Source of the DNA: Roseovarius salinarum
GTDB taxonomy: Bacteria; Pseudomonadota; Alphaproteobacteria; Rhodobacterales; Rhodobacteraceae
Assembly: GCF_002834145.1 (NCBI RefSeq)
Contig: NZ_PHNT01000002.1
Coordinates: forward strand, 1-64,000
DNA length: 64,000 bases
Direction of reading: 5' to 3'
Under the pieces are notes generated by a model that worked only from the letters and a program-made list of their open reading frames with translations, had not been told where the DNA came from and ran no database searches. The translations under genes and the position numbers were made by a program. Of this stretch, positions 50,156 through 58,706 are shown in pieces; the stretch's first letter is position 1, and the number at the start of each line of letters is the position of its first letter.

Positions 50156-51243
50156 CCGTCCTCCATGTGCAGAAGGATGCCGACGGCCAGCAGGAAGGTG
50201 GCCAGTGGCGGGGCCCAGGCCGCCAGCAGCACGGGAACCTGCCCGTTCTCGCCCATGATCTGGGCGAAGTTGCGGATGTAGTAGAGCACGAAGCACAGCA
50301 GAACGGCCGTCAGCACGGAAACGCCGGTATCGGCCAGCCGTGCGTGGCGCATGGCGAAGGCCGCCGCGATCATGACCAGTCCGGTCAGGAACAACGGGCG
50401 CGAGATCTCGGACTGCAGCCAGACGGCGTAGCGCCGCGCGGAGAAACCCGCCTCCTCGAGCTGGTCGATGAAGCCGGGCAGCGCCCAGATCGAAATGAAT
50501 TCGGGCTTGCCGAAGCTGTCGACGATCCGATCCCGGGTCAGCGCCGAGGGAACCGTCATCTCGTCCAGTTCGCGCGCCGCGCGTTCGGGATTGCCGCTCA
50601 CGCGCAGCGGCCAGATCTTGGCGTCGCGCAACCGCCATCCGCCGTCTTCCAGTGCGGCGCTGTCTGCCATGATGCGGCGCAACGGCTGCCCGTCGGGCGA
50701 AAACGCGATGAAGGTCGCCGCGTAAAGCACGCTGAGGTCGGAACTGGCGCGTTCGGCATGGATCACCGTCTGGCCCCGCGCGCCACCCTGGCGCAGCCAC
50801 AGCCCGGTGTCGGAAATCGCGAGCACGTTGCGACCGGCGCCGAGGTGCGCATTTATCAGTTCGTTGTATCGCTTGGCGGTGGCCGCCACGACCGGATTGA
50901 AGACGGTCAGGCCCACGACCCCCACCAGCGCGGCCACGATCATGGGCGCGGCCAGCGTACGCAGCGCCGAGCGCCCCGCGGCGCGGACGACGACGAGTTC
51001 CGAGCTGCGGGCGAGCCGGACGAAGAGCGCGACGGTGGACAGGATCATCACCAGCGGCATGATCTCGTAGTTGGCCTCCGGCGCCTTGAGGAACACCAGC
51101 TCGAGCACCTCGGCAAAGGACATGTCGGGAAAATCCTGCACCTCGTCCACGAGGTCGATGAGCGTCAGGATCACGACGAAAACCACGAAGACGCCGAGAA
51201 ACGACACCAGGAACTTGCGCGCGAAGTAAAGGTCGAGCGTCAT
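50152..51243 (-). CDS. lptG: LPS export permease LptG
   Basis: LptG and LptF form the membrane channel of the LptB2FG exporter, pulling lipopolysaccharide from the inner membrane onto the periplasmic bridge. The 363-residue protein has membrane helices near the start (FLVSFLGVFVVFVVILTLI), a periplasmic beta-jellyroll around residues 140-260 and three or four helices at the end. Its ATG, behind GGGAGG, overlaps the lptF stop; the stop overlaps the lptD start. Sequence shows the typical ELVVVRAAGRS coupling-helix region. Confidence 0.93.
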   Translation of the reverse strand: MTLDLYFARKFLVSFLGVFVVFVVILTLIDLVDEVQDFPDMSFAEVLELVFLKAPEANYEIMPLVMILSTVALFVRLARSSELVVVRAAGRSALRTLAAPMIVAALVGVVGLTVFNPVVAATAKRYNELINAHLGAGRNVLAISDTGLWLRQGGARGQTVIHAERASSDLSVLYAATFIAFSPDGQPLRRIMADSAALEDGGWRLRDAKIWPLRVSGNPERAARELDEMTVPSALTRDRIVDSFGKPEFISIWALPGFIDQLEEAGFSARRYAVWLQSEISRPLFLTGLVMIAAAFAMRHARLADTGVSVLTAVLLCFVLYYIRNFAQIMGENGQVPVLLAAWAPPLATFLLAVGILLHMEDG

Positions 51244-52382
51244 GCGGTGCCTCCCTTCCACCGCGCGCGGGCGATCGCGCGGGTCACAAGCCCCGGCCGA
51301 GCCGCCACCGCCAGCAGGAGCATGACGGTTCCGAACCCGGCCACCACCGGCAGGTAGAGAAGCGGCCACAGCGCCGGCTGCGCCAGCACCAGCCCGGACA
51401 CCCCGCTTTCGGCCAGCTTGAGCAGCACGAGAAGAACGAAGGCGCCCAGGATCTGCCACCAGACGCCGAAACGGCTGTAGGTCCCCACGAGCAGCGTGGC
51501 GAAGCCGACCAGTGCCCCGATGACGCACATCAGCGCCTGCGTTATGCGCGAATGCCCTTCCAGCAACACCGATCCCACGGCGGCGCCCGTGCGCGCCGCC
51601 ACCGCCGCCGGCTGGCCCAGCAGCGCCGGGGTGGCGGTGAAGCTCACCCGGTCGCGGTTGACGGCGCCGGCCTCCATCAGCTGGCTGATGTCATAGGAGA
51701 AGTCCTCGAAATGCGTGGTGAACAGCCGGTCGCCGTCGCCGCGCACGTTCTGCGCCAGCCCCTCGACCATGACGAGGTGCGTGTCGCCGGCCTCCTGCAC
51801 CAGGTAGGCCTGCGACGAGGTGTAGGTGATCGGGTTGGCCGGGTCGCGCCGGTCGGACAGGAAAACGTCGTTCAGCGCGCCGTCGGCCGTGATTTCACGG
51901 ATGTAGAAGGTCATGCCGTCGGCCGGGTGCAGGAATTCGCCCTCGGTCAGCAACTTGGCGGTCACGTTGCGCGACACCTCGGTCTGGCGCAGGAAAAGCT
52001 GGCTGGCGCTCATGGGGATCAGCACGTGCGTCAGCACAGACATCATCGCCGCCGCGATCAGCCCGTAGACCAGCACGGGCCTTGCCAGCCGCCACGGCGA
52101 ATAGCCCGTCGCCTGCATCACCGTCAGCTCGCTTTCCGTGCTCAGCCGGTTGGTCACGTAGATCGCCGCCGCGAACACCGCGATCGGCAGCACCACGCCG
52201 ATCACCGCGGGCAGCGACAGCGCCGTGAACTCCAGGAACACCATGCCGGTCTGGCCCTCGCCCAGCAGCCGGTCGAAAACGCGCACGGCCTTGTTGATCC
52301 AGAAGATCAGCACCAGAACGAGGGCGAAGAACCCGAACAGGACCATGAACTGCGACAGCATGTACCTGTCGAATCTGGTCAC
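51240..52382 (-). CDS. lptF: LPS export permease LptF
   Basis: The partner of LptG. The 380-residue protein starts MTRFDRYMLSQFMVLFGFFALVLVL (first helix), then SELTVMQATGYSPWRLARPVLV, the coupling-helix region that contacts the LptB ATPase, and has a periplasmic beta-jellyroll before three C-terminal helices (GAFVLLVLLKLAESGV and others). It is the first gene of the minus-strand envelope operon and is divergent from pepA (143 bases between starts). The LptB ATPase gene is not in the window. Confidence 0.93.
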   Translation of the reverse strand: MTRFDRYMLSQFMVLFGFFALVLVLIFWINKAVRVFDRLLGEGQTGMVFLEFTALSLPAVIGVVLPIAVFAAAIYVTNRLSTESELTVMQATGYSPWRLARPVLVYGLIAAAMMSVLTHVLIPMSASQLFLRQTEVSRNVTAKLLTEGEFLHPADGMTFYIREITADGALNDVFLSDRRDPANPITYTSSQAYLVQEAGDTHLVMVEGLAQNVRGDGDRLFTTHFEDFSYDISQLMEAGAVNRDRVSFTATPALLGQPAAVAARTGAAVGSVLLEGHSRITQALMCVIGALVGFATLLVGTYSRFGVWWQILGAFVLLVLLKLAESGVSGLVLAQPALWPLLYLPVVAGFGTVMLLLAVAARPGLVTRAIARARWKGGTA

Positions 52383-52525
52383 GGAAGACTCCCACCCCTC
52401 AAGATATTGTCCGGCAATCTATCGGAATTGGCCACGGGGGAAAACTGCTAACTGGTCATGCTCGCGCAGGCGCGCTAGGACTCGCGCAACCGCGACAGTC
52501 ATCCACAGGAATGGGAGCAGCCAAC

Positions 52526-54016
52526 ATGACCCAACCGGTCGCCGTCCAGTTCACCGAGACCGATCTTGCCCGCGTGGCCGAGGCCGAGGGCCGCGTGGCG
52601 GCCTTCATCACCCCCGACGGCAAGATGGACGCCGGTGCCCGGCGTGTGAACAAGCTGACCAAGGGCGCGCTGGCGCGGATGACCGAGGCGCCGGGTTTCG
52701 CCAGGAAGAAACCCGGCGACGTCGTGACCCTGGCCTGGCCGGCGGGCATGGCCGCCGAGGCCGTCGACATCGTCTGCCTGCCCCGCAACGCGGGCGCCGA
52801 GGACCTGCGCAAGGCCGGCGCGGCGCTGGGCAAGGCCAAGGGCAAGGCGCCGCTGCTCGTCCTGGCCGGCCCGTTGCGCAAACCCGCCGAGCTGGTGCAG
52901 GCCGCGGTGCTTCGCGCCTACGAGTTCGACGTGCACAAGACGCGCGATGCCGGCGACGACGCGGATGACACCGCGCCCGGCCCGCTCACCGTGATGTGCG
53001 GCAAGCCCGACGAGGCCGAGGCCGCCGCCCGCCCGGGGCTGGCCGTGGCCGAGGGCGTTTTCCTGACCCGTGACCTGGTCAACGAACCCGCCAACGTGCT
53101 GACCACCACCGAGTTCGCCCGCCGCATCCAGGGCCTGGAGGCACTGGGCGTCGAGGTCGAGATCCTCGAAGAGGACGCACTGGAAAAGCTCGGCATGGGC
53201 GCGCTGCTGGCCGTGGGGCAGGGCAGCGACAGCCCCTCCAAGGTGGCGGTGATGCAGTGGCGGCACGGTGAAAAGGACGCCGCGCCGCTCGCGCTGATCG
53301 GCAAGGGCGTCGTGTTCGATACCGGCGGCATCAGCCTCAAGCCTGCCGCAAGCATGGAGGAGATGACGATGGACATGGGCGGTGCGGGCGTCGTCACCGG
53401 CGTGATGCACGCGCTGGCCGCCCGCAAGGCGCGCGCCAATGTCGTGGGTCTCGTCGGGCTGGTGGAGAACATGCCCTCGGCCCGCGCCTACCGGCCCGGC
53501 GACGTCGTCACCTCGATGAAGGGCGATACCGTGGAGGTGATCAACACCGATGCCGAGGGGCGGCTCGTGCTGGCCGACGTGCTGTGGTACGCGCAGCAGC
53601 GGTTCAAGCCCGCTGCGATGGTGGATCTTGCCACGCTGACGGGCGCGATGATCATCGCGCTGGGCCACGAGAAAGCGGGCGCCTTCGCCAACGACGACGG
53701 CTTGTGCCGCGCCTTCCTCAAGGCGGCGGACGACACCGGCGAGGGCGCGTGGCAACTGCCGATGGGCGATGCCTACGACGAGCTGCTCAAGAGCCAGATC
53801 GCCGACATGAAGAACGTGGGTGGCCGCTCGGCCGGCTCGATCACGGCCGCGCAGTTCCTCGCCCGGTTCGTGACCGACGACACGCCGTGGATCCACCTCG
53901 ACATCGCCGGGGTGGCGCGCACGGGCACCGAGACCACGCTTGCCCCGAAGGGCGCCACGGGCTGGGGCGTGCGCGCGCTCGACCGGCTGGTCGCCGACGG
54001 GTACGAGACCGGCTGA
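52526..54016 (+). CDS. pepA: Leucyl aminopeptidase (M17)
   Basis: An M17 cytosolic aminopeptidase that removes N-terminal residues from peptides using two metal ions. The 496-residue protein has an N-terminal macro-like domain and a catalytic domain with GKGVVFDTGGISLKPAASMEEMTMDMGGAG, the family signature NTDAEGRLVLAD and the metal ligands around it. The ATG at 52526 is preferred over one 15 bases upstream because GGGAG lies 9 bases before it. PepA in some bacteria also binds DNA. The next gene, holC, is usual beside pepA. Confidence 0.95.
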   Translation: MTQPVAVQFTETDLARVAEAEGRVAAFITPDGKMDAGARRVNKLTKGALARMTEAPGFARKKPGDVVTLAWPAGMAAEAVDIVCLPRNAGAEDLRKAGAALGKAKGKAPLLVLAGPLRKPAELVQAAVLRAYEFDVHKTRDAGDDADDTAPGPLTVMCGKPDEAEAAARPGLAVAEGVFLTRDLVNEPANVLTTTEFARRIQGLEALGVEVEILEEDALEKLGMGALLAVGQGSDSPSKVAVMQWRHGEKDAAPLALIGKGVVFDTGGISLKPAASMEEMTMDMGGAGVVTGVMHALAARKARANVVGLVGLVENMPSARAYRPGDVVTSMKGDTVEVINTDAEGRLVLADVLWYAQQRFKPAAMVDLATLTGAMIIALGHEKAGAFANDDGLCRAFLKAADDTGEGAWQLPMGDAYDELLKSQIADMKNVGGRSAGSITAAQFLARFVTDDTPWIHLDIAGVARTGTETTLAPKGATGWGVRALDRLVADGYETG

Positions 54017-54027
54017 GGCGCGCGGCG

Positions 54028-54489
54028 ATGGGGGCGGCCTTCTTCTATCACCTCACGCGCCGGCCGCTGGAGGCCACGCTGCCCATGCTGCTGGAAAAGG
54101 CGCGCGCGGCCGGCTGGCGCGTGGCGGTGCGCGGCGTCGATGCCGCGCGCATGGAATGGCTGGACGAGAAGCTGTGGCTCGGCCCCGAGGAGCAGTTCCT
54201 GGCCCACGGGCTGGCCGGGGCGCCCAACGCCGCCCATCAGCCCATCCTTCTGACCACCGCGCCGGGTGCCGCGCCCAACGCGGCGGAATGCCTGATGAGC
54301 GTGGACGGCGCCCCGGTCGACCCCGGCGAGGTGCAGCGCCTCGAACGTGTCTGCGTCATCTTCGACGGCGGCGACGCGGCGGCGGTCGACCAGGCGCGGG
54401 CGCAATGGAGGGCTCTCACGCAGGCCGGGTGCCGGGCGCAGTACTGGTCGGAAGCCTCCGGCAAGTGGGAAAAGAAGGCCGAGCGCTGA
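54028..54489 (+). CDS. holC: DNA polymerase III chi subunit
   Basis: HolC links the clamp loader to single-strand binding protein at the replication fork. The 153-residue protein has the family start AFFYHLTRRPLEATLPMLLEKARAAGWRVAVRG, DEKLWLGPEEQFLAHGLA and the C-terminal RVCVIFDGGDAAAVDQARAQWRALTQAG. It starts 11 bases past pepA, in the pepA-holC order found in many proteobacteria. The ATG is the only one fitting the family N-terminus. Confidence 0.93.
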   Translation: MGAAFFYHLTRRPLEATLPMLLEKARAAGWRVAVRGVDAARMEWLDEKLWLGPEEQFLAHGLAGAPNAAHQPILLTTAPGAAPNAAECLMSVDGAPVDPGEVQRLERVCVIFDGGDAAAVDQARAQWRALTQAGCRAQYWSEASGKWEKKAER

Positions 54490-54502
54490 GAGCGCCCGTG
54501 CC

Positions 54503-54532
54503 TTCACCTTGGCCCAAATACTCCCGCCGGAG
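54503..54532 (-). repeat. Interspersed intergenic repeat, copy 4
   Basis: Inverted copy after holC (AAATACTCCCGCCGGAG with a TTCACCTTGGCCC end), more diverged than copies 1 and 5 but the same element. Confidence 0.65.
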
Positions 54533-54693
54533 GCGCCTGACATCCGCCGCGTGTCCCCGCCGGGCGGGGCCGGGGGCCAACGGCCACGATCGCACCCGCC
54601 CGAGGAGGACGGCCGCAGGCCGGCGACGAGACATCATGCGCGCCGCAGGCGCACCGCTTGCGAAGATGCCGTCGGCAATGCCGCGCCCGCATG

Positions 54694-54727
54694 AAAAAGG
54701 GCCGCCCGCACGATGGCGCGGCGGCCC
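54694..54727 (-). terminator. Intrinsic terminator of the DsrE-like gene
   Basis: Minus-strand GGGCCGCC / GGCGGCCC forms an 8-bp stem with a 13-base loop and is followed by five T residues, about 60 bases past the stop of the DsrE-like gene. Confidence 0.8.
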
Positions 54728-54787
54728 AGGTAAAGGAGCCCGGGGAGGAGAAAGGAGAGGGCTCCGATTCGGTGCAGGGTTGCAGGA

Positions 54788-55228
54788 TCAGAACGACATG
54801 ACCTGCGTGTCCTCGGCCATCAGGCGCTTGGCCATCGGGCCCGGCTTGGCCGCGCCCACGCCGTCGATCAGCGCGTCCTGACCCACGCCCTTGTTGGGCA
54901 GGTAGATCGCGCAAACCTCGACCGTGCCGCCCTGGTCCATGATCATCTTCATCAGTTTCTGCGGGCTCATGCCCTTGGGTTCCTGCGGGGCGGTGGCACC
55001 CTCGGGCGCGTCCTTCAGCGCGACGTCGCCGCCCGGGCCGCACAGCAGCGTGTAGGTCTCGGCGCCCTGCTTGAGCGACGTCATGGTCAGCACCATGCTC
55101 ATGAGCTGCGTCTGGGGGTTCTCGCTCGTCAGGATGGTCACGAGCTTGTCGTTGGCCTCCTCGGCCTGGGCGGGCAGGCCCGCGGCGGCGGCCAGCGTCA
55201 GCGCGACGGCGGTGAGGGTCTTGCGCAT
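54788..55228 (-). CDS. Exported DsrE-family-like protein
   Basis: A 146-residue periplasmic protein: signal peptide MRKTLTAVALTLAAAAGLPAQA, then a DsrE/F-type fold (DKLVTILTSENPQTQLMSMVLTMTSLKQG, TYTLLCGPGGDVALKD, GGTVEVCAIYLPNKG). The Cys in EVCAIYLPNKG sits where DsrE sulfur-relay proteins carry their reactive cysteine. The actual sulfur acceptor or role is unknown. A strong AAGGAGAT box precedes the ATG. Upstream is a perfect FnrL/FixK-type palindrome, which suggests oxygen-dependent expression; downstream is an intrinsic terminator. Confidence 0.85.
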   Translation of the reverse strand: MRKTLTAVALTLAAAAGLPAQAEEANDKLVTILTSENPQTQLMSMVLTMTSLKQGAETYTLLCGPGGDVALKDAPEGATAPQEPKGMSPQKLMKMIMDQGGTVEVCAIYLPNKGVGQDALIDGVGAAKPGPMAKRLMAEDTQVMSF

Positions 55229-55313
55229 GTCGAATCTCCTTTGGCATTCAAACCTGAATTTGCGAAACAGGTTTTCACACCTCCCCGCCTAACGACCGGA
55301 CGAAGGGGTGACT

Positions 55314-55327
55314 TTGACCTAGGTCAA
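55314..55327. promoter_or_regulatory. FnrL/FixK-type box upstream of the DsrE-like gene
   Basis: TTGACCTAGGTCAA, a perfect palindrome (16 bp with flanking T and A), matches the TTGAY-N4-RTCAA pattern of Crp/Fnr-type anaerobic regulators. Its centre is about 92 bases before the DsrE-like start. A weak -10-like TTAGGC lies in the class II position. Confidence 0.65.
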
Positions 55328-55434
55328 AAATATGCGGAAAAAGGAATGTGATGCATGCCTGTGTCGCGCATGCGCGCGCGTGTGCCATCGTGGCGCGCGG
55401 CGGATATCGGCAAGGTTGAATGGAAGAGGAAAGT

Positions 55435-55745
55435 GCAGGCTTCTGTTGCCAGGTGCCTGCGAACCCCGCCTGACCTTGCTAGAGGCCAGGGCTTCAAGGT
55501 TTCGGTCTTGTTACCGCTTACGCGGCAACGGCGACCGGAGCATGATTGTCGTTGGCAATTATGCTTTGACGGACCGATAACGGTGGTACCTCACCGGGAC
55601 AAAGCCACGCCTTTACACGTTCGTCGATCCTGTTTCGGCCCCGTGTCCCGCCAACGACCGGGTATCTGGTGGAGCCGCCGGGTACCGCCCCCGGGTCCGA
55701 ACCGCTTATTCCGCGCGCGTTTATGCCCATAGTCCCTTGCGGGAC
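55435..55745 (-). ncRNA. ssrA: Permuted two-piece tmRNA (ssrA)
   Basis: tmRNA rescues stalled ribosomes by acting first as alanyl-tRNA and then as mRNA for a degradation tag. In Alphaproteobacteria the gene is circularly permuted. Reading the minus strand, the acceptor piece comes first and ends GGCTCCACCA (55676-55667), then a 24-base spacer (55666-55643), then the coding piece beginning GGGGCCGAAACAGGATCGAC at 55642. GGGGCCG pairs with CGGCTCC to make a 7-bp acceptor stem with the usual G-U pair. The tag ORF lies at 55556-55518. A promoter with TTGCAA-16-TACATT ends about 7 bases upstream. The outer ends are estimated: start near 55745, and a 6-bp hairpin (GCAGGC/GCCTGC) at 55460-55435 as the likely 3' border. 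Confidence 0.92.
55518..55556 (-). other. tmRNA proteolysis-tag reading frame
   Basis: GCC AAC GAC AAT ... GCG TAA encodes ANDNHAPVAVAA and a stop. The ANDN start and the hydrophobic VAA end are the standard alphaproteobacterial SsrA tag recognised by ClpXP. It is not a free-standing gene. Confidence 0.92.
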
Positions 55746-55751
55746 ACCTTC

Positions 55752-55779
55752 AATGTAATGGCTGCGTCGCGTTTTGCAA
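55752..55779 (-). promoter_or_regulatory. Putative promoter of the tmRNA gene
   Basis: TTGCAA near 55779-55774, about 16 bases of spacer, and TACATT (55757-55752) on the minus strand, placed for a start near 55745 at the head of the acceptor piece. Confidence 0.5.
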
Positions 55780-55828
55780 CGGGCAACGGCGGGTCTGGCG
55801 CCTGGCCCGCGCGTCGTGCAATAGGGGG

Positions 55829-56572
55829 ATGACCAAGGCCGGGACCCCGAAGATGAGACGACTGAAGAACCACCAGGCACGCGAGCAATGGATCGCCCGC
55901 ACGCTGCGCGCGCTGCCCGAGGGCAGCAGCCTGCTCGACGTGGGCGCCGGCGAATGCGCCCACAAGCAGTATTGCACGCACCTCGATTACCTCGCGCAGG
56001 ACATCGCCGAATACGACGGCACCGGCGACGGGGCGGGCCTGCAGACCGGGCGGTGGGACACCAGCGCGCTGGACTTCGTCTGCGACCTCTACGACATCCC
56101 CGAGGCGCGGCAGTTCGACACCGTATTCTGTTCGGAGGTGCTCGAACACGTGGTGGATCCGGTGCGCGCGGTGGAAAAGCTCGGGCGGCTGACGCGGCCG
56201 GGCGGGCGCATGGTCCTGACCGCCCCGTTCAATTCGCTCACGCATTTCGCGCCCTACCACTACTGCACCGGGTTCTCGCGCTATTTCTACGAGCTGCACC
56301 TGCCGCGGCTCGGCTTCGAGATCGAGGAGCTGACCGCGAACGGCGGCTACTTCGACATGATGGACCAGGAACTGGGGCGCGTGTCGCGCACGCGGCGCCA
56401 GTTCGGCGCCTGGGTGCCCGACCCGCTGACATGGCTGCTGATGCAGCTGGCGCGGCTCAACGTGCGGCTGCTTGCGGCCTGTGACGGCCCGCGCATGGCC
56501 CGGCGCAGCAGCGAACTGCAGTGCATGGGCTGGTTCGTCGTCGCGCGCAAGGCCGACGACGCGGGCAACTGA
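55829..56572 (+). CDS. Class I SAM-dependent methyltransferase of unknown substrate
   Basis: A 247-residue methyltransferase of the Methyltransf_11 type. The SAM-binding motif I is SSLLDVGAGECAHKQYC, with the acidic motif II in LDYLAQDIAEYDG and a motif IV region FDTVFCSEVLEHVVDPVRAVEKLGRLTRPGG. The later HYCTGFSRYFYELHLPRLGFEIEEL is typical of methyltransferases acting on sugars, lipids or small molecules, but no substrate is suggested by neighbours. It is convergent with the ocd gene. An internal ATG at 55853 is an alternative start. Confidence 0.82.
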   Translation: MTKAGTPKMRRLKNHQAREQWIARTLRALPEGSSLLDVGAGECAHKQYCTHLDYLAQDIAEYDGTGDGAGLQTGRWDTSALDFVCDLYDIPEARQFDTVFCSEVLEHVVDPVRAVEKLGRLTRPGGRMVLTAPFNSLTHFAPYHYCTGFSRYFYELHLPRLGFEIEELTANGGYFDMMDQELGRVSRTRRQFGAWVPDPLTWLLMQLARLNVRLLAACDGPRMARRSSELQCMGWFVVARKADDAGN

Positions 56573-56584
56573 CGGCGCCCGGGC

Positions 56585-57646
56585 TCAGCCCGCAGCGGGC
56601 GCCGCGCGCGCCAGCATGCCGAACAGGTCGCGCGGGTCGTCCGGGTCGGCCAGCATGTCGAGTTCCTGCACCAGCCCGGTGCCGCCCACCCGGTCGCGGA
56701 CGAAACGCAGGGCGCTGAAATCCTCGATCGCGAATCCCACGCTGTCGAACAGCGTGATCTGCCCCGCGCCGGTGCGACCGGGCGCGGTGCCCGCCAGCAC
56801 CTGCCACATCTGCGTGACGGGATGGTCGGGGGCCAGTTGCTGGATCTCGCCCTCGACCCGGGTCTGCTCGGGGTATTCCACGAAGATCTCGGCGCGCTGC
56901 AGGACGCCCGGCGCCAGCTCCGTCTTGCCCGGGCAGTCGCCGCCGATCGCGTTGATGTGCACGCCGCTGCCGACCATGTTGTCGGACAGGATGGTCGCAT
57001 ACTGCTTGTCGGCGGTGCAGGTGGTGATGATCTGCGCCCCCTCCATCGCGGTCTCGGCGCTCTCGCAGGGCACGACGGTCAGCCCCGAGCCGGCAAGGTT
57101 GCGCTCGGCCTTGGCCGTGGCCGCCGGGTCGATGTCGTGGAGCCGCACGCTCTTCAGGCCGCAGACGGCCTTCATGGCGAGGCTCTGGAACTCCGACTGC
57201 GCGCCCGCGCCGATCATCGCCATGGTGTCGGCGCCGCGCGGGGCCAGGTGCCGTGCGGCCATGGCCGAGGTCGCCGCCGTGCGCAGCGCCGTCAGCAGCG
57301 TCATCTCGGACAGCAGGACGGGGTAGCCGTTGCCGACGTTCGCCAGCAGCCCGAAGGCGGTGACGGTCTGCAGACCGGCCCGCGTGTTCCTCGGATGGCC
57401 GTTGACGTACTTGAAACCGTAGACCTCGCCGTCGGAGGTGGGCATCAGCTCGATCACGCCCTCGTCCGAATGGCTGGCCACGCGCGGCGTCTTGTCAAAG
57501 AGCTCCCAGCGGCGGAAATCCGCCTCGATGTAGTCGGCCAGCCCCTGCAGCATCGGCTCTATCCCGATGTGATGCACCAGTTTCATCATGTTCTCGACCG
57601 AGACGAAGGGCACGAGTGCCTTGTCGGAGGGGTGCAGCTTGGGCAT
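56585..57646 (-). CDS. ocd: Ornithine cyclodeaminase family protein
   Basis: Converts ornithine to proline and ammonia with NAD+. The 353-residue protein has VSVENMMKLVHHIGIEPM, the conserved GFKYVNGHPRNTRAGLQTV substrate loop, and a Rossmann motif in AMIGAGAQSEFQSLAMKA. DNMVGSGVHINAIGGDCPGKTEL is the family catalytic block. The gene follows the arginase by 15 bases, so together they turn arginine into proline via ornithine. Some family members are ornithine-like dehydrogenases of other amino acids, but context favours ocd. Confidence 0.9.
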   Translation of the reverse strand: MPKLHPSDKALVPFVSVENMMKLVHHIGIEPMLQGLADYIEADFRRWELFDKTPRVASHSDEGVIELMPTSDGEVYGFKYVNGHPRNTRAGLQTVTAFGLLANVGNGYPVLLSEMTLLTALRTAATSAMAARHLAPRGADTMAMIGAGAQSEFQSLAMKAVCGLKSVRLHDIDPAATAKAERNLAGSGLTVVPCESAETAMEGAQIITTCTADKQYATILSDNMVGSGVHINAIGGDCPGKTELAPGVLQRAEIFVEYPEQTRVEGEIQQLAPDHPVTQMWQVLAGTAPGRTGAGQITLFDSVGFAIEDFSALRFVRDRVGGTGLVQELDMLADPDDPRDLFGMLARAAPAAG

Positions 57647-57661
57647 TCGAAGCTCCTTTGC

Positions 57662-58588
57662 TCAGCCGTAGGCCCGGGTGGGCCGATCGAACACACGCCG
57701 CCCCAGCGCCGAGGCGGCCAGGTCCACCATCACCTGCGCGGTGCGGCCGCGCTCGTCGAGGAAGGGGTTGAGTTCCACCAGGTCGAGCGAGGTCATCAGC
57801 CCGCTGTCGCAGACCATCTCCATCACCAGGTGCGCCTCGCGGATCGTGGCCCCGCCGGGCACGGTGGTGCCCACCGCCGGGGCCACGGCGGGATCGAGGA
57901 AATCGACGTCGAGCGAGACGTGCAGCGCCCCGGCGGCCGCGGCGACGCGATCGAGAAAGGCCGACAGCGGCCGCGCGATCCCGGTCTCGTCGATCTCGCG
58001 CATGTCGTGCCGCCCGATCCGGGAACCCTGCAGGACCGCGCGTTCGGCCGCGTCCACCGACCGCAGGCCGAGGATGCAGATGTTTTCCTCGGGGACGGGC
58101 GTGACCGCCGGGAACCCGTCGAAGCCGCCGTGGCCCGTGACATAGGCCAGCGGCGTGCCGTGCAGGTTGCCCGACTGCGTGGTGCGCGGCGTGTGGAAAT
58201 CGCTGTGCGCGTCCAGCCACAGCACGAACTGCGGCCGCCCGGTTTCGGCCGCGTGTGCGGCCACCCCGGCGATCGCGCCCAGCGAAAGGCTGTGGTCACC
58301 GCCAAGGAACACCGGCAGCCCCTCGTTCATCGCCGCGTGGCCTTCGCGCATGAGCGCGCGGGTCCAGCCGATGCTTTCGGCCAGCCCGTGAAGGTGCGCG
58401 GGCGCATCGGCGGGCGTGTCGGACGGATCCGGGGCCAGGTTGCCGGCGTCGCGCACGTCATGGCCCAGCTCCGCAAAGGCGCGCGGCAGCCCCGCCACGC
58501 GATAGGCATCGGGGCCCATCAGGCAGCCGGTGCGCCGCTTGCCGCTGTCCACGGGCGCGCCGATGAGAACACAGGATCCGGGTGTCAT
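57662..58588 (-). CDS. rocF: Arginase
   Basis: Hydrolyses arginine to ornithine and urea using two manganese ions. The 308-residue protein starts SCVLIGAPVDSGKRRTGCLMGPDAYR, contains the metal sites FLGGDHSLSLGAI, WLDAHSDFHTP and SLDVDFLDPAVAP, and ends with a ureohydrolase block (SLDLVELNPFLDERGRTAQ). The GAPVDSG start is typical of true arginases rather than agmatinases. It is the first gene of a rocF-ocd operon and is divergent from an Lrp-type regulator, the usual layout for arginine catabolism in Alphaproteobacteria. Confidence 0.93.
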   Translation of the reverse strand: MTPGSCVLIGAPVDSGKRRTGCLMGPDAYRVAGLPRAFAELGHDVRDAGNLAPDPSDTPADAPAHLHGLAESIGWTRALMREGHAAMNEGLPVFLGGDHSLSLGAIAGVAAHAAETGRPQFVLWLDAHSDFHTPRTTQSGNLHGTPLAYVTGHGGFDGFPAVTPVPEENICILGLRSVDAAERAVLQGSRIGRHDMREIDETGIARPLSAFLDRVAAAAGALHVSLDVDFLDPAVAPAVGTTVPGGATIREAHLVMEMVCDSGLMTSLDLVELNPFLDERGRTAQVMVDLAASALGRRVFDRPTRAYG

Positions 58589-58706
58589 GGGGCATGCTCT
58601 CCGAGTGTTGCTGCGGGCAAGGTGATTTCGAAACAGGTTGATTTGAAGCCGGTATTTTGCACAAATCGGGCGCGCTGCATGCGAAACGGAGGACAGGGCG
58701 TGCGAA

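Larger units (their letters stand above)
54490..54787. other. Convergent intergenic region between holC and the DsrE-like gene
   Basis: About 300 bases. It holds the interspersed repeat near the left end, the terminator of the DsrE-like gene at 54694-54727 and a second hairpin (GGAGCCC at 54735-54741, GGGCTCC at 54759-54765). The rest (54535-54690) shows no gene I can support. Confidence 0.6.
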
